Positions 35,781 through 43,629 of a stretch of 64,000 nucleotides of DNA are shown here, piece after piece. The notes under the pieces were generated by a model. That model had not been told where the DNA came from, searched no databases, and saw nothing but the letters and a program-made list of their open reading frames with translations. Source of the DNA: JAFDVN01 sp964472275 (GTDB taxonomy: Bacteria > Acidobacteriota > Holophagae > Holophagales > Holophagaceae). The DNA is taken from contig CAYYJN010000002.1 of the NCBI GenBank assembly GCA_964472275.1, forward strand, positions 27,502-91,501, in the 5' to 3' direction. Position 1 is the first letter of the stretch. Each line of letters opens with the position of its first letter. The position numbers and the translations under genes were made by a program.

Positions 35781-36374
35781 ATGGGTGACTTCTCCAGGAA
35801 CGCGCCCATCAAGCTTGAGTGTGATCGTGTGGATGTGAGGGCGTTTCGCCAGGGTGACGGTCGCGCGCTCTGCGAACTCGTTCAATCCAACCGCGAACGC
35901 CTGACTGAGAGTTTCCCCGGCTCAGTGACTCAATTAACCGACGAGAACGCGGGAGAACACTGGATACAGGCCAAAGCCATCGAGTGGGCGTCCAGGTCTG
36001 GGTTCTGGTACGGGCTGTGGGAAAGAGATTCATCCAGGCTGATCGGACAGATCCAGATCAAGAATGTTGATTGGGTGATTCTCCGGGCGGAGGTGGCCTA
36101 TCTGCTGGATCAGGGATTCGAAGGGAAGGGCTTCATGAGGGAAGTCCTCCCGAAAATTCTCGACACCTGCTTTCAAGGCCTCGGCCTTCAAAAGGTCTTC
36201 TTGAGAACCATCGTCAGCAATGAGCGAAGCGCGCGTCTCGCGACTAGGTTTGGTTTCAAACTTGAAGGGACGCTGCGCCGGGAATTCAAAACTGGACAAG
36301 GCGAACTTGCGGATATCCGCTATTTCGGGCTCTTGAAGGAGGAAGTCATTCTTCGGCCCGATCTCGCACTGTAG
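35781..36374 (+). CDS. GNAT acetyltransferase, RimJ/RimL type
   Basis: A 197-residue GNAT-fold N-acetyltransferase. It has the RimJ/RimL pattern: RLIGQIQIKNVDW, AEVAYLLDQGFEGKGFMREVLP (acetyl-CoA loop, Q/RxxGxG/A-like as QGFEGKG) and VFLRTIVSNERSARLATRFGFKLEG. Substrate unknown. ATG 35781 lies 3 nt after the moaD stop; an in-frame GTG at 35775 overlaps that stop. GC content is visibly lower than in moaD and TamB, suggesting later acquisition. Confidence 0.87.
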   Translation: MGDFSRNAPIKLECDRVDVRAFRQGDGRALCELVQSNRERLTESFPGSVTQLTDENAGEHWIQAKAIEWASRSGFWYGLWERDSSRLIGQIQIKNVDWVILRAEVAYLLDQGFEGKGFMREVLPKILDTCFQGLGLQKVFLRTIVSNERSARLATRFGFKLEGTLRREFKTGQGELADIRYFGLLKEEVILRPDLAL

Positions 36375-36408
36375 CGAGCGTGCGTCCCCGCGGGTCTTGG
36401 ACGGAATA

Positions 36409-36831
36409 TCAGAGAGCCCGCGCCGTCTCCACGCCGAAGGCTTGCTTGAAGCTGGCCACATCCTCGGGCCGCATGTCGAAGCCGACGGCGGAGCCGGGGT
36501 TCACGACGAGGCCGAGGTCGGGCTGGACGCCATGGAGGAGGTGGCGGAGGGGCAGCGCCTTGCCGTGCTGGAAGGTGTTGGACTGCACGCCCGCGGCGAT
36601 GGCGCGCTCAGGCGCCGTGAAGACGGCGAGCGCCGGGAAGCCGCCGGGGCGGTTCAGCACCATGGGCGCGGCTTCGGGATCCCAGCTCCCATCCTCAAGA
36701 AGAGGCTTGTCGAGCATCACGCCCACTTCGGACGCCATGAACAGGTTCAGAAAGGCCTGCTGGGAGGCCTCGTCCTTCTGGGCGCCGAGCAGGGCTTCTT
36801 CGAGGGGATTGGCGGGCGTGAAGGCGTTCAT
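36409..36831 (-). CDS. SseB-family protein
   Basis: A 140-residue protein with the SseB N-terminal domain: TPANPLEEALLGAQKDEASQQAFLNLFMASEVGVML, then PALAVFTAPERA and a C-terminal GVQPDLGLVVNPGSAVGFDM. The domain is named after a type III secretion factor, but most bacterial members are soluble proteins of unknown function. No secretion genes are nearby. It lies upstream of dnaX on the same strand, separated by a word-array hairpin. Confidence 0.8.
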   Translation of the reverse strand: MNAFTPANPLEEALLGAQKDEASQQAFLNLFMASEVGVMLDKPLLEDGSWDPEAAPMVLNRPGGFPALAVFTAPERAIAAGVQSNTFQHGKALPLRHLLHGVQPDLGLVVNPGSAVGFDMRPEDVASFKQAFGVETARAL

Positions 36832-36872
36832 GGCGGCTCCAATCCTCCATTATGCCGCAGGGGCATCGCGCG

Positions 36873-36990
36873 GGCTTTCGGCTTTTGGCTCTGGGCTTTT
36901 GCTCGCACTGACCCATCTGGCGTGACCGAAATCGCCGGGACCGCGGAATTGACGAGTCCAGCGAAAGCCCAGAGCCAAAAGCCGAGAGCC
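36873..36990. repeat. Word-array hairpin, GGCTTTTGG family, 29-bp arms
   Basis: Arms 36873-36901 and 36962-36990 match at 27 of 29 positions around a 60-nt loop. Each arm iterates GGCTTT/GGCTCTG. This word is unrelated to those at neighbouring loci. It lies between dnaX (downstream) and the SseB gene on the minus strand. Confidence 0.85.
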
Positions 36991-36998
36991 TCAGAAAC

Positions 36999-38540
36999 TC
37001 AGCTTTCCTTCCGGATCTCCACGATCTCGCCGCCGGTGAGGCGCAGCAGTTCCTGCAAAGCGGGATCGTTGCGGAGGCGATCCTCGGGCCGTTCAGCGGA
37101 CGGCGCGCCTTCGAAGGCGAGGTCGAGCCGGGCCGCGCCCAGCGCGCGGAGGAGGCCGGGGTTGGCCTGCTCGCGTTCCAATTCTTGAACCAGACCGCGC
37201 ACATTGGCCGGAAAGCGGAGGGCCAGCACCGACCCATCGAAGCCGAGCGCGGTCGCCATCTGGAAGATGGGTCCGAAATCCCGGAAGCGGCCTTGTTCAG
37301 CTGCTTTGAGAGCCTCGGCGCAAGCGCGGCGCAGGGCTTCCTTGTCCATGCCCGCTTTGAGCGCGGGAACGGCGGCAGGCTTGGGAGGCTCGGGCGCGGG
37401 CCGCGAAATGGGCGCCGGAGCCGGGCTAGGGCGCGGAGGCGGCGAGGTCGGAGCGACCGCGCGAGCGGCGCCCGTCAAGGATTCCAGCGGCGCGAGGTGG
37501 GGCAGTTGCGCGGCTGTGATGAGCGCCAATTCCACGACGACGCGGGGCAGCGCCGTGTCTCGGAGATCGCGCTCGCGCTGGAGAAGGAGTTGGACGATGC
37601 GCGCCCAGCGCAGCAGATCCTGCGGACCTTTGCCCGCACGGACTTCCTGCTCCACGCGCATGCGCAAGGCCGTCACCAACTCGCGCCAGAAAGTCGTCCA
37701 GTCCGCGCCGAGGGAGGCCAGCGCTTCACAGTGATCGAGGATCGCGGCGGTGTCGCCGGAGACGAGGGCCTCCAACACGCCTTGCACGCGCACGGCAGGC
37801 ACGATGCCGAGCTGCTCGCGGACAGCCTCCTCCAGCACCTTGCCATCGCCCGCGGCGATGACGCGGTCCAGCGTCGTGAGCGCGTCGCGCATGGAGCCCT
37901 GGCCGGCTTCGGCCACGAGGCGCAGCGCCTCGCCTTCGGCGGAGACGCCTTCCTGGCCGCAGACCCACGCGAGGCGCTGCTCGATAACGGGCACGGGGAT
38001 GAGGCGGAAGGGGTAGATCTGCACGCGGCTCTTGATGGTGTCCGGCACATCGTGCAGCTCCGTCGTCGCCAGCACGAAGATGGCGTGGGGCGGCGGCTCC
38101 TCGATGACCTTCAGCAGGGCGTCGAAGGCCTGCTGGGAGAGCATGTGGACTTCGTCAATGATGTAGACGCGGTAGCGGCAGAAGGCGGGCCGCGTCTGCA
38201 CCTGGTCGCGCAGCGCGCGGGCGTCGTCCACGGAGGCGCGGCTGGCCGCGTCAATCTCCACGATGTCGAGGTTCTGATCCGGCTTCTCGGCAGCGAGACA
38301 GGGCTCGCAAACGCCGCAGGGTTCGGCCGTCGGGCCCTGCGCGCAATTCAGCGAACGGGCCAGGATGCGCGCCGTACTCGTCTTGCCCGTACCCCGCACG
38401 CCCGCGAAGAGGTAGGCCTGGTGCAGCTTGCCCGTCTCCTTCGCCCGCTTCAGCGCGTTGGAGAGCGCCTTGACGCTCGCCTCCTGGCCCACGAGGTCCG
38501 AGAGCAGGCGGGGGCGGTACTTCAGGGCCAGGGTGGTCAT
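36999..38540 (-). CDS. dnaX: DNA polymerase III subunits gamma/tau
   Basis: A 513-residue clamp-loader ATPase. It starts MTTLALKYRPRLLSDLVGQE. Walker A GVRGTGKTST, zinc cysteines in EPCGVCEPCL with an upstream Cys, Walker B IIDEVHML, and sensor region TTELHDVPDTIKSR are present. The Pro/Ala-rich linker (~370-405) leads to a C-terminal tau-like region. ATG 38540 is the family start; the frame extends 15 codons further. Part of the replisome with DnaG. Confidence 0.95.
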   Translation of the reverse strand: MTTLALKYRPRLLSDLVGQEASVKALSNALKRAKETGKLHQAYLFAGVRGTGKTSTARILARSLNCAQGPTAEPCGVCEPCLAAEKPDQNLDIVEIDAASRASVDDARALRDQVQTRPAFCRYRVYIIDEVHMLSQQAFDALLKVIEEPPPHAIFVLATTELHDVPDTIKSRVQIYPFRLIPVPVIEQRLAWVCGQEGVSAEGEALRLVAEAGQGSMRDALTTLDRVIAAGDGKVLEEAVREQLGIVPAVRVQGVLEALVSGDTAAILDHCEALASLGADWTTFWRELVTALRMRVEQEVRAGKGPQDLLRWARIVQLLLQRERDLRDTALPRVVVELALITAAQLPHLAPLESLTGAARAVAPTSPPPRPSPAPAPISRPAPEPPKPAAVPALKAGMDKEALRRACAEALKAAEQGRFRDFGPIFQMATALGFDGSVLALRFPANVRGLVQELEREQANPGLLRALGAARLDLAFEGAPSAERPEDRLRNDPALQELLRLTGGEIVEIRKES

Positions 38541-38577
38541 GGAACAAGCAGTTTCGCATATCGAGGGGAAAGCCAAA

Positions 38578-38672
38578 ATGCGCAACGCGAAGCCGCCAAG
38601 GCGCGAAGCCGCGAGCTTTGGAAACCGCGCATTCCTGCGCCTTTGCGTCTTCGCGTCTTGGCGTTGAAGCCT
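38578..38672. repeat. Word-array hairpin, CGCGAAG family
   Basis: A left run from ~38583 of CGCGAAG/CGCCAAGG words and a right run to ~38670 of the complement (CTTTGCGTCTTCGCG). Words match those at 16525-16592. It lies in the divergent gap between dnaX and the epimerase gene, so it is not simply a terminator; transcripts of both genes start next to it. Confidence 0.7.
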
Positions 38673-38686
38673 TTATCCTGATCCAT

Positions 38687-39580
38687 ATGCAGGTGCTCGT
38701 CGCGGGATCATCGGGGTTCGTGGGCCGGGAGGTGGTCCGGCAGGCGCTGCTCAAGGGCTGCCAGGTCTTCGCCATGGTGAGGATGCAGGGCGAGGCCCAC
38801 CTGGATGCGGAGGCGGTCGCTTCGGGACAACTCGTCCCCGTGCCCTTCGGCGCCGACGCGGAAGTGCTGATCAAGGGCTTCGGGCTGGACACCAGCCCCG
38901 TCGTCATCAACTGCGCCGGAATCCAGCGGGAACGGCCTGGCCTGAGCCTGGAAGTCGCGGGGCCAGGGGTGGCGGAGGATCTGGCCCGCGTCGCGGATGA
39001 TCTGGAGGCCCAGCGCCTCGTCCATCTGTCCCCGTTGCTGAAAGCGGATGATCCCTTCACCCGTGCCAAGGGTGAGGCGGAGGACCGCATCCGCCGTTGC
39101 GCGCGCCCAACGGCGATCCTCCGCGCCGCACCGGCGTGGGGCATCGGCGATGGCCTGCTGGACGAAGTGGGCGCCTGGATGATGCGCAGCCCTGTCATCC
39201 CGCGCTTCCTGGAAGAGGTCGCCCTCCAGCCGATGGATGTGGAAGATCTCGCGCTTGCCCTCCTCGCCGTTGAGCCCGGTGAAGTGGAAGTGGGAGGAGC
39301 GGTCATCACCTGGGGCGAACTGCTGGAGCAGTGCGCCGCCGCCGCCGGGAAAAAGCTGATGGGACCTCATCTTTCCGGGAAGGCCGCGCTCCGCCTCGCC
39401 CGCTGGTTCGGCGCCCGGGCGTTCGGCGCGGATTTGGTGCCGTTCACGGAGGATGGATTCCGCCGTCACGCCCTTGGCTACGAGGTGGCGACGAACGCCC
39501 TGCCCCGCTTGTTGGGCGGAGAACCGAGGGCGCTCGCGGACTACCTGACCACCGAATGGCCCTTCCGCGCGGGGGCCTGA
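38687..39580 (+). CDS. NAD(P)-dependent epimerase/dehydratase-like protein
   Basis: A 297-residue atypical short-chain dehydrogenase. The N-terminus MQVLVAGSSGFVGREVVRQAL carries the GxxGxxG nucleotide motif. The Tyr-x-x-x-Lys of classical enzymes is not evident (the equivalent area reads LSPLLKADDPFTRAKGEAE), so it resembles NDUFA9/complex I-type or NmrA-like members that bind NAD(P)H without catalysing typical epimerisation. Start at ATG 38687 gives the dinucleotide motif at the correct place. Convergent with the radical SAM gene. Confidence 0.8.
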   Translation: MQVLVAGSSGFVGREVVRQALLKGCQVFAMVRMQGEAHLDAEAVASGQLVPVPFGADAEVLIKGFGLDTSPVVINCAGIQRERPGLSLEVAGPGVAEDLARVADDLEAQRLVHLSPLLKADDPFTRAKGEAEDRIRRCARPTAILRAAPAWGIGDGLLDEVGAWMMRSPVIPRFLEEVALQPMDVEDLALALLAVEPGEVEVGGAVITWGELLEQCAAAAGKKLMGPHLSGKAALRLARWFGARAFGADLVPFTEDGFRRHALGYEVATNALPRLLGGEPRALADYLTTEWPFRAGA

Positions 39581-39585
39581 GACCA

Positions 39586-40509
39586 TCAGCCCGCGATGGC
39601 ATGGTCGAAAAGCCCTGGTTGAACCGAAGGGTCTCGTTTCGGCAACGCCACCTTCGCGGCCTGGAAAGGCTCTCGCCGAGCCCCGCGCCGCAAGGGAGGG
39701 AACACCTCGCCGATGGCCTTGCGAACGCTCGCGACATAGCCCGAATCGAGGATGTGCAGCCAGCCGTGCTCCCGAAGCAGGGCGTAGAACGGATCCTCCG
39801 GCAGCAGCCCCACGCTCCCGGCCCACACCGAGGCCGCGCCGCTCGCCTTGGCGCGGCGGGCATAGGCCGCGGCATCGCGCATCGGCATGAGGGGCGCTGC
39901 GGCGATGTTCACCCGCACGCCCGCGGCCACGAGCCGCTCCACCGTGGACCAGCGCGTGGGGATGGGCGGCGCGTCCGGCTCCGTCACCTGCCGCACGGTG
40001 TCGTCATCGGTGGGGATGCTGAAGCCCACGCTGAGCCGCTTCCCGAAGGCCTTGAGCAGGCCCAGATCCTGGAGGATCAAGGGCGCCCGGGTGTGGATGA
40101 TGACGCGCGTGGTGGGGCATCGCAGCAGCACCTCCAAGCAGCGCCGGGTGAGGCGCAGATCCCGCTCGATGGGCTGGTAGGGATCTGTCGCCGAAGCCAT
40201 GAAGACCGTCTGTTCGTGGAGCTTGTGCCGCTCGCGCCAGAGCAGTTCCGGCGCGTTCATCTTGGGCGCGATCCAGCGCCCCCACTCGCTGGTCTCGTGC
40301 AGCACGCCGCGCGGCGCGCCGGGAACCTGAGCCGGATACTGGCGGACATAGCAGTAGCGGCAGCCGTGGCTGCAGCCGCGATAGGGATTCAACGAATAGC
40401 TGAACCCGTAGACCGGATCCTTCTGGTGCCGCAGGATGCTGCGGGCGTCCTCCGGCTCCACGGAGGCGCCGTGAAAGAGGGTGGGAAGCTCATGCGCGGC
40501 CTGGGCCAT
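39586..40509 (-). CDS. Radical SAM protein, PA0069/SplB-like family
   Basis: A 307-residue radical SAM protein. The cluster motif is CSHGCRYCY (CxxxCxxC) preceded by SLNPYRGC, and the sequence goes on with YPAQVPGAPRG, ASATDPYQPIE and SIPTDDDTVRQVTEP. This group (Rv2578c/PA0069) resembles spore photoproduct lyase but its reaction is unknown. Starts at 40509. Convergent with the epimerase gene and downstream of a lower-GC lipoprotein gene. Confidence 0.87.
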   Translation of the reverse strand: MAQAAHELPTLFHGASVEPEDARSILRHQKDPVYGFSYSLNPYRGCSHGCRYCYVRQYPAQVPGAPRGVLHETSEWGRWIAPKMNAPELLWRERHKLHEQTVFMASATDPYQPIERDLRLTRRCLEVLLRCPTTRVIIHTRAPLILQDLGLLKAFGKRLSVGFSIPTDDDTVRQVTEPDAPPIPTRWSTVERLVAAGVRVNIAAAPLMPMRDAAAYARRAKASGAASVWAGSVGLLPEDPFYALLREHGWLHILDSGYVASVRKAIGEVFPPLRRGARREPFQAAKVALPKRDPSVQPGLFDHAIAG

Positions 40510-40552
40510 GACACGAGTTTCGTCTTATTTTCGCCTTCGTCAAGAGGTCAAG

Positions 40553-41554
40553 TTACTGGAGTTTTTCGGGATGTTCCAAAGCCAGCAGCAATCCCTTCGC
40601 ATCGGGATCTCCCGCGCCATCGGCGCGTTCGAGCCAAACACGCGCCAAGGTCTTATCCACAGGGCCGCCCCGTCCAAGGGCAGCCATCACCGCAAGATGC
40701 TCCATGGCCTTCGCTTCGCCTTTGTCCGCGGCACGGCGAAACCAGGACAAGGCCTCTGGGTAGTTTCCCTCCTGTTCGGCGAAAGCGCCGACAACGACCA
40801 TTGCCGCGACATCGCCTTTCTCCGCCAAGGTCTTCATGTCCACCGCGTTGCCTTCCGCCTCTTCTCCACTCGCCCCATGAGCGACCGGAATGATCGTGAG
40901 CGGGGACTCAGCGCGGCGAAGCGCGGAGCTGGCGAGATCGAGCGCCCAGACCCCCTTCGATCCCGCCACCCATAGCGCATCGCCTTCAAGGGCCAAACCC
41001 TTCGGCGCGCCGAGTGCCGATAGGTCCCGCCAACCTCGCACCGGAGCGAAACCCTGAAACTGCGCGCTCCAGAAAAGAACTCCACCACGCGAATCCACAA
41101 GAACCGTCCACCCACCCGCCTGGAGATTTGAGAAATCGCCGGCCCATTCATGGAAGGATGCGGACGAGAGAGGCGCTGGAGTTGGATTCCGCCTGGGAGA
41201 TGCGTTCGCCGCACCCAAGGCCCAGGCGAATCCATCCACCGTGCCACGAGCTTCCGGAGAATCCTTTCGCGTGGAGAGATCCCAACGGACGAATCCCGTC
41301 TCCGAATCCAGCTCATCCACGGCCTTATCCAATTTCGGAGCCTCCGGGAGGCGGCCCGCCTTCGCCGCGTCACCAGGCATCCGCGCGCCTGCCAGGAAGC
41401 CGCGCTGGTAGGCGTCGCGCTCGGCCGCTGGAAACGACGCGGCAGAAGCAGCGGCGGCTCGCACAGAAGGATCAGGCGCCTTACAGGCCAAGGCTCCGAG
41501 CAGCATGGGTGCCGCAGCGCCGATCAAGACGCGGTGGGTCATTGGAATCCTCAC
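40553..41554 (-). CDS. Sel1-repeat lipoprotein
   Basis: A 333-residue lipoprotein: signal peptide with lipobox GALAC (Cys24), a low-complexity Ala-rich stretch, a middle domain that resembles a beta-propeller fragment (GGWTVLVDSRGGVLFWSAQ, GDALWVAGSKGVWALDLAS), and C-terminal Sel1/TPR-like repeats (YPEALSWFRRAADKGEAKAMEHL, VWLERADGAGDPDAKGL). Probably an outer-membrane or periplasmic scaffold. Base composition is lower in GC than that of its neighbours. An ATG at 41542 is an alternative start. Confidence 0.75.
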   Translation of the reverse strand: MRIPMTHRVLIGAAAPMLLGALACKAPDPSVRAAAASAASFPAAERDAYQRGFLAGARMPGDAAKAGRLPEAPKLDKAVDELDSETGFVRWDLSTRKDSPEARGTVDGFAWALGAANASPRRNPTPAPLSSASFHEWAGDFSNLQAGGWTVLVDSRGGVLFWSAQFQGFAPVRGWRDLSALGAPKGLALEGDALWVAGSKGVWALDLASSALRRAESPLTIIPVAHGASGEEAEGNAVDMKTLAEKGDVAAMVVVGAFAEQEGNYPEALSWFRRAADKGEAKAMEHLAVMAALGRGGPVDKTLARVWLERADGAGDPDAKGLLLALEHPEKLQ

Positions 41555-41619
41555 AAAGAATGGAAGTCACCTGAGACTAGGCCCACCACTCTTCGCGCGG
41601 GTCATGGACAGGTCACGCT

Positions 41620-41739
41620 TCACCACTCTCGATTGAAGACTTCCTGCACCATGAAGAAGGCGCCGCGGTCCAGGTCGAGCCCGGCGCGCTGTTCGCGGAG
41701 CCCTGCGCCGCGACGCATGCGCTGGACGAGCTTGACCAT
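41620..41739 (-). CDS. 39-residue basic protein
   Basis: A short frame with a clear GGAGG 6 nt before its ATG (41739). The product is basic and Arg-rich at the start (MVKLVQRMRRGAGLREQRAG) and hydrophobic at the end (RGAFFMVQEVFN). No family recognised. It lies between the DUF421 gene and the lipoprotein gene, all on the minus strand. The Shine-Dalgarno is the main support. Confidence 0.45.
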   Translation of the reverse strand: MVKLVQRMRRGAGLREQRAGLDLDRGAFFMVQEVFNREW

Positions 41740-41767
41740 GGGAACCTCCGGGAAGGCTCTTTGCCCT

Positions 41768-42295
41768 TCACACTTGAGTCGGAACGCTGGGCTTGGGGAT
41801 CACATTGATGCGGCCGGTGTTCTCCAGGATCGCGACGCGCACTTGATTGAAGTCCGTGAGGCCGACGGCGCGGATCGCGCTCATCAATTCATGCCGGGTG
41901 ATGCGCTGGCCCTTGAGCATCGTCTCGTCCACCACGCCGTTGTGCACGAGGATCTGCGGCTTGCCCTCGAAGAAGTCTTCCATGCGCTTGCTCCGCCAGG
42001 TGAGCCAGCCCACGGTGCCATTGATCACCAGCAGCGTGAGCACGAGCACGATGCCGGCGGTGACGGTGTTGTCGCCCGCGTTCATGCTGTTCTGGACGGC
42101 GTTACTGAGGACGAGCAGCAGCACGAGGTCGAAGGGCGCGAGCTGGCCCACTTGGCGCTTGCCCGTGACGCGCAGCGCCAGGAGGAGGAACACATAGACG
42201 GCCAGCGCCCGGAGGGCGAATTCCCACCAGGGCTGGGCCAGCTTCCACATCGAGATGGAGACGGGCAAGCCGTCGAGGAAGGCGAAGTGGACCAT
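41768..42295 (-). CDS. DUF421/YetF-family membrane protein
   Basis: A 175-residue protein with three membrane segments in the first ~90 residues (FALRALAVYVFLLLALRVTG, FDLVLLLVLSNAVQNSMN, TAGIVLVLTLLVINGTVGWL) and a cytoplasmic domain ending TGRINVIPK, diagnostic of DUF421/YetF. Function poorly known; spore-germination links exist in Bacillus. A GKRQVGQL motif follows helix 1 as in the family. First of a minus-strand pair with the 39-residue gene. Confidence 0.88.
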   Translation of the reverse strand: MVHFAFLDGLPVSISMWKLAQPWWEFALRALAVYVFLLLALRVTGKRQVGQLAPFDLVLLLVLSNAVQNSMNAGDNTVTAGIVLVLTLLVINGTVGWLTWRSKRMEDFFEGKPQILVHNGVVDETMLKGQRITRHELMSAIRAVGLTDFNQVRVAILENTGRINVIPKPSVPTQV

Positions 42296-42340
42296 GGAAG
42301 CGCTCCGGATGAGACGCTTCCAAAGTAGCAGCGCGCGGAC

Positions 42341-43201
42341 CTAGAAGGTGATGACGAGGCTCGTCGTGAACATCGTGTCGGTCTTCTTCAGGACCACCGG
42401 CACCTGGCCGAGGATCACCGGCGGGGTGGCCACGGGCGTCTGGACCACATCCACGCCGACGGAAGCGGGCTTGTTCTTGTAGGTGAGGTTGTAACCCACC
42501 TGCAGCGCCAGGTGCGTGCTCATGGAGACGGTGAGCGCGTTCTGCCAGATGCCCAGGTAGTCCTGACTGTCCTTGAGGCTGTCCGTCACCAGGAGGTTGG
42601 ACGAGAAGCTGGAGGCGGCGAGGAATTTCTTCTCGAAGGCCGCGCCGAAACTCCAGGTCCCGAAGCTGTCCTGGAAGCCGGGCGTCATCAATACCGGGGT
42701 GATCTTGGTGTAGCCGAGACCCAGGTCCGTCCGGAACTTCGCGCGCTCTTCCTTGATCCACTCGTAGCTCAGACCCGCCGTGCCGATGGTGCGGCTATCA
42801 ATGCCGCTCGGCACATTCCGATCCCAGGCCGCGGCGCCGAACCAGTGGAGCCGCTCCGTGATGTTGTGGTCGTAGCGGAGGTTGGCGAAGTAGTTCTCGG
42901 CGGTGGTCGCGGTGGTCTCGGTCTGAACCACGGTCACATTGTTCATGTCCGGGCCGGACGCGGAGCGGTTGAAGGTGGTGGTGTTCACCCGCACGCCCCC
43001 GGCGTTGAAGGTGAAGGTGGCGTCGGACCAGGCGTATTTGTATTCGTTGGAGAAGCCGAAGGATTGGGACTGCGCGTTGCCTCCCACGGAGACGAAGCTC
43101 AGGCTCGCCTTGTCCGACCAGGGGCGCTTGGGCGCTGGAGGCGGGGTTTGGGCGGCAAGCGCGGTGCAGATGGCTGTCAGGAGAAGGGTCTGCAAGCGCA
43201 T
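42341..43201 (-). CDS. DUF481 outer-membrane beta-barrel protein
   Basis: A 286-residue exported protein. Signal MRLQTLLLTAICTALAAQ, then a DUF481-type barrel: SFVSVGGNAQSQSFGFSNEYKYAW, ANLRYDHNITERLHWFGAAAWDRN, FRTDLGLGYTKITP, ending in a C-terminal Phe (SLVITF) as expected for barrel insertion. Role unknown; family members are salt-stress or porin-like. Its ATG overlaps the DUF2914 stop by one base, so both are coupled at the end of the heme gene cluster. Confidence 0.87.
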   Translation of the reverse strand: MRLQTLLLTAICTALAAQTPPPAPKRPWSDKASLSFVSVGGNAQSQSFGFSNEYKYAWSDATFTFNAGGVRVNTTTFNRSASGPDMNNVTVVQTETTATTAENYFANLRYDHNITERLHWFGAAAWDRNVPSGIDSRTIGTAGLSYEWIKEERAKFRTDLGLGYTKITPVLMTPGFQDSFGTWSFGAAFEKKFLAASSFSSNLLVTDSLKDSQDYLGIWQNALTVSMSTHLALQVGYNLTYKNKPASVGVDVVQTPVATPPVILGQVPVVLKKTDTMFTTSLVITF

Positions 43202-43602
43202 TACTTCGCGTCCCCCGCCTCGACGGTCACCTTGAAGTCCGCGGATCCAAGGGCCATGCCATCCGCTCCCACCACCTTCACGGTCCAGGCGCCGTCATCG
43301 CCTTTGCGGAAGGTGCGGTAGGCGCGGGTGCGATAGGGCGAGTGGGGCACTTTCAGATCCACCTTCGACTTCTCCTGGCCATCCTTGAGGAAGACGACGG
43401 TGACACCGCCATCCGTGATGCCGGAGACGCGCACCCAGGCGAGGATCTTGGTGTCGGGCGCCACCTTGAAGTCGGATGATTCGCCCGTCAGCTCGTAGTG
43501 CTCGATGGCGAGGCCGGTTTTGACTTCAGCCTTCGGGGCTTCGGAAGCGCCCTGGGCAGAGAGCAGAGCCGGGATCGCGAAGATCAGGAACGCGCGGCGC
43601 AT
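43201..43602 (-). CDS. DUF2914-domain exported protein
   Basis: A 133-residue periplasmic protein: signal MRRAFLIFAIPALLSAQG, then a DUF2914-like beta domain (ILAWVRVSGITDGGVTVVFLKDGQEKSKVDLKV, RTFRKGDDGAWTVKVVGADG). The domain often ends larger envelope proteins. Function unknown. ATG 43602 gives a good signal peptide; a longer frame starts at 43629. It lies 28 nt after hemY and overlaps the DUF481 start. Confidence 0.8.
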   Translation of the reverse strand: MRRAFLIFAIPALLSAQGASEAPKAEVKTGLAIEHYELTGESSDFKVAPDTKILAWVRVSGITDGGVTVVFLKDGQEKSKVDLKVPHSPYRTRAYRTFRKGDDGAWTVKVVGADGMALGSADFKVTVEAGDAK

Positions 43603-43629
43603 GATTCCTCCGGATGGGTTGGACCGCAA

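Noticed and set aside
35775..36408. GNAT gene as a fourth gene-end cassette after moaD
   Set aside because: Low GC and a start overlapping the moaD stop fit, but no second copy of the moaD end was found before the SseB gene.
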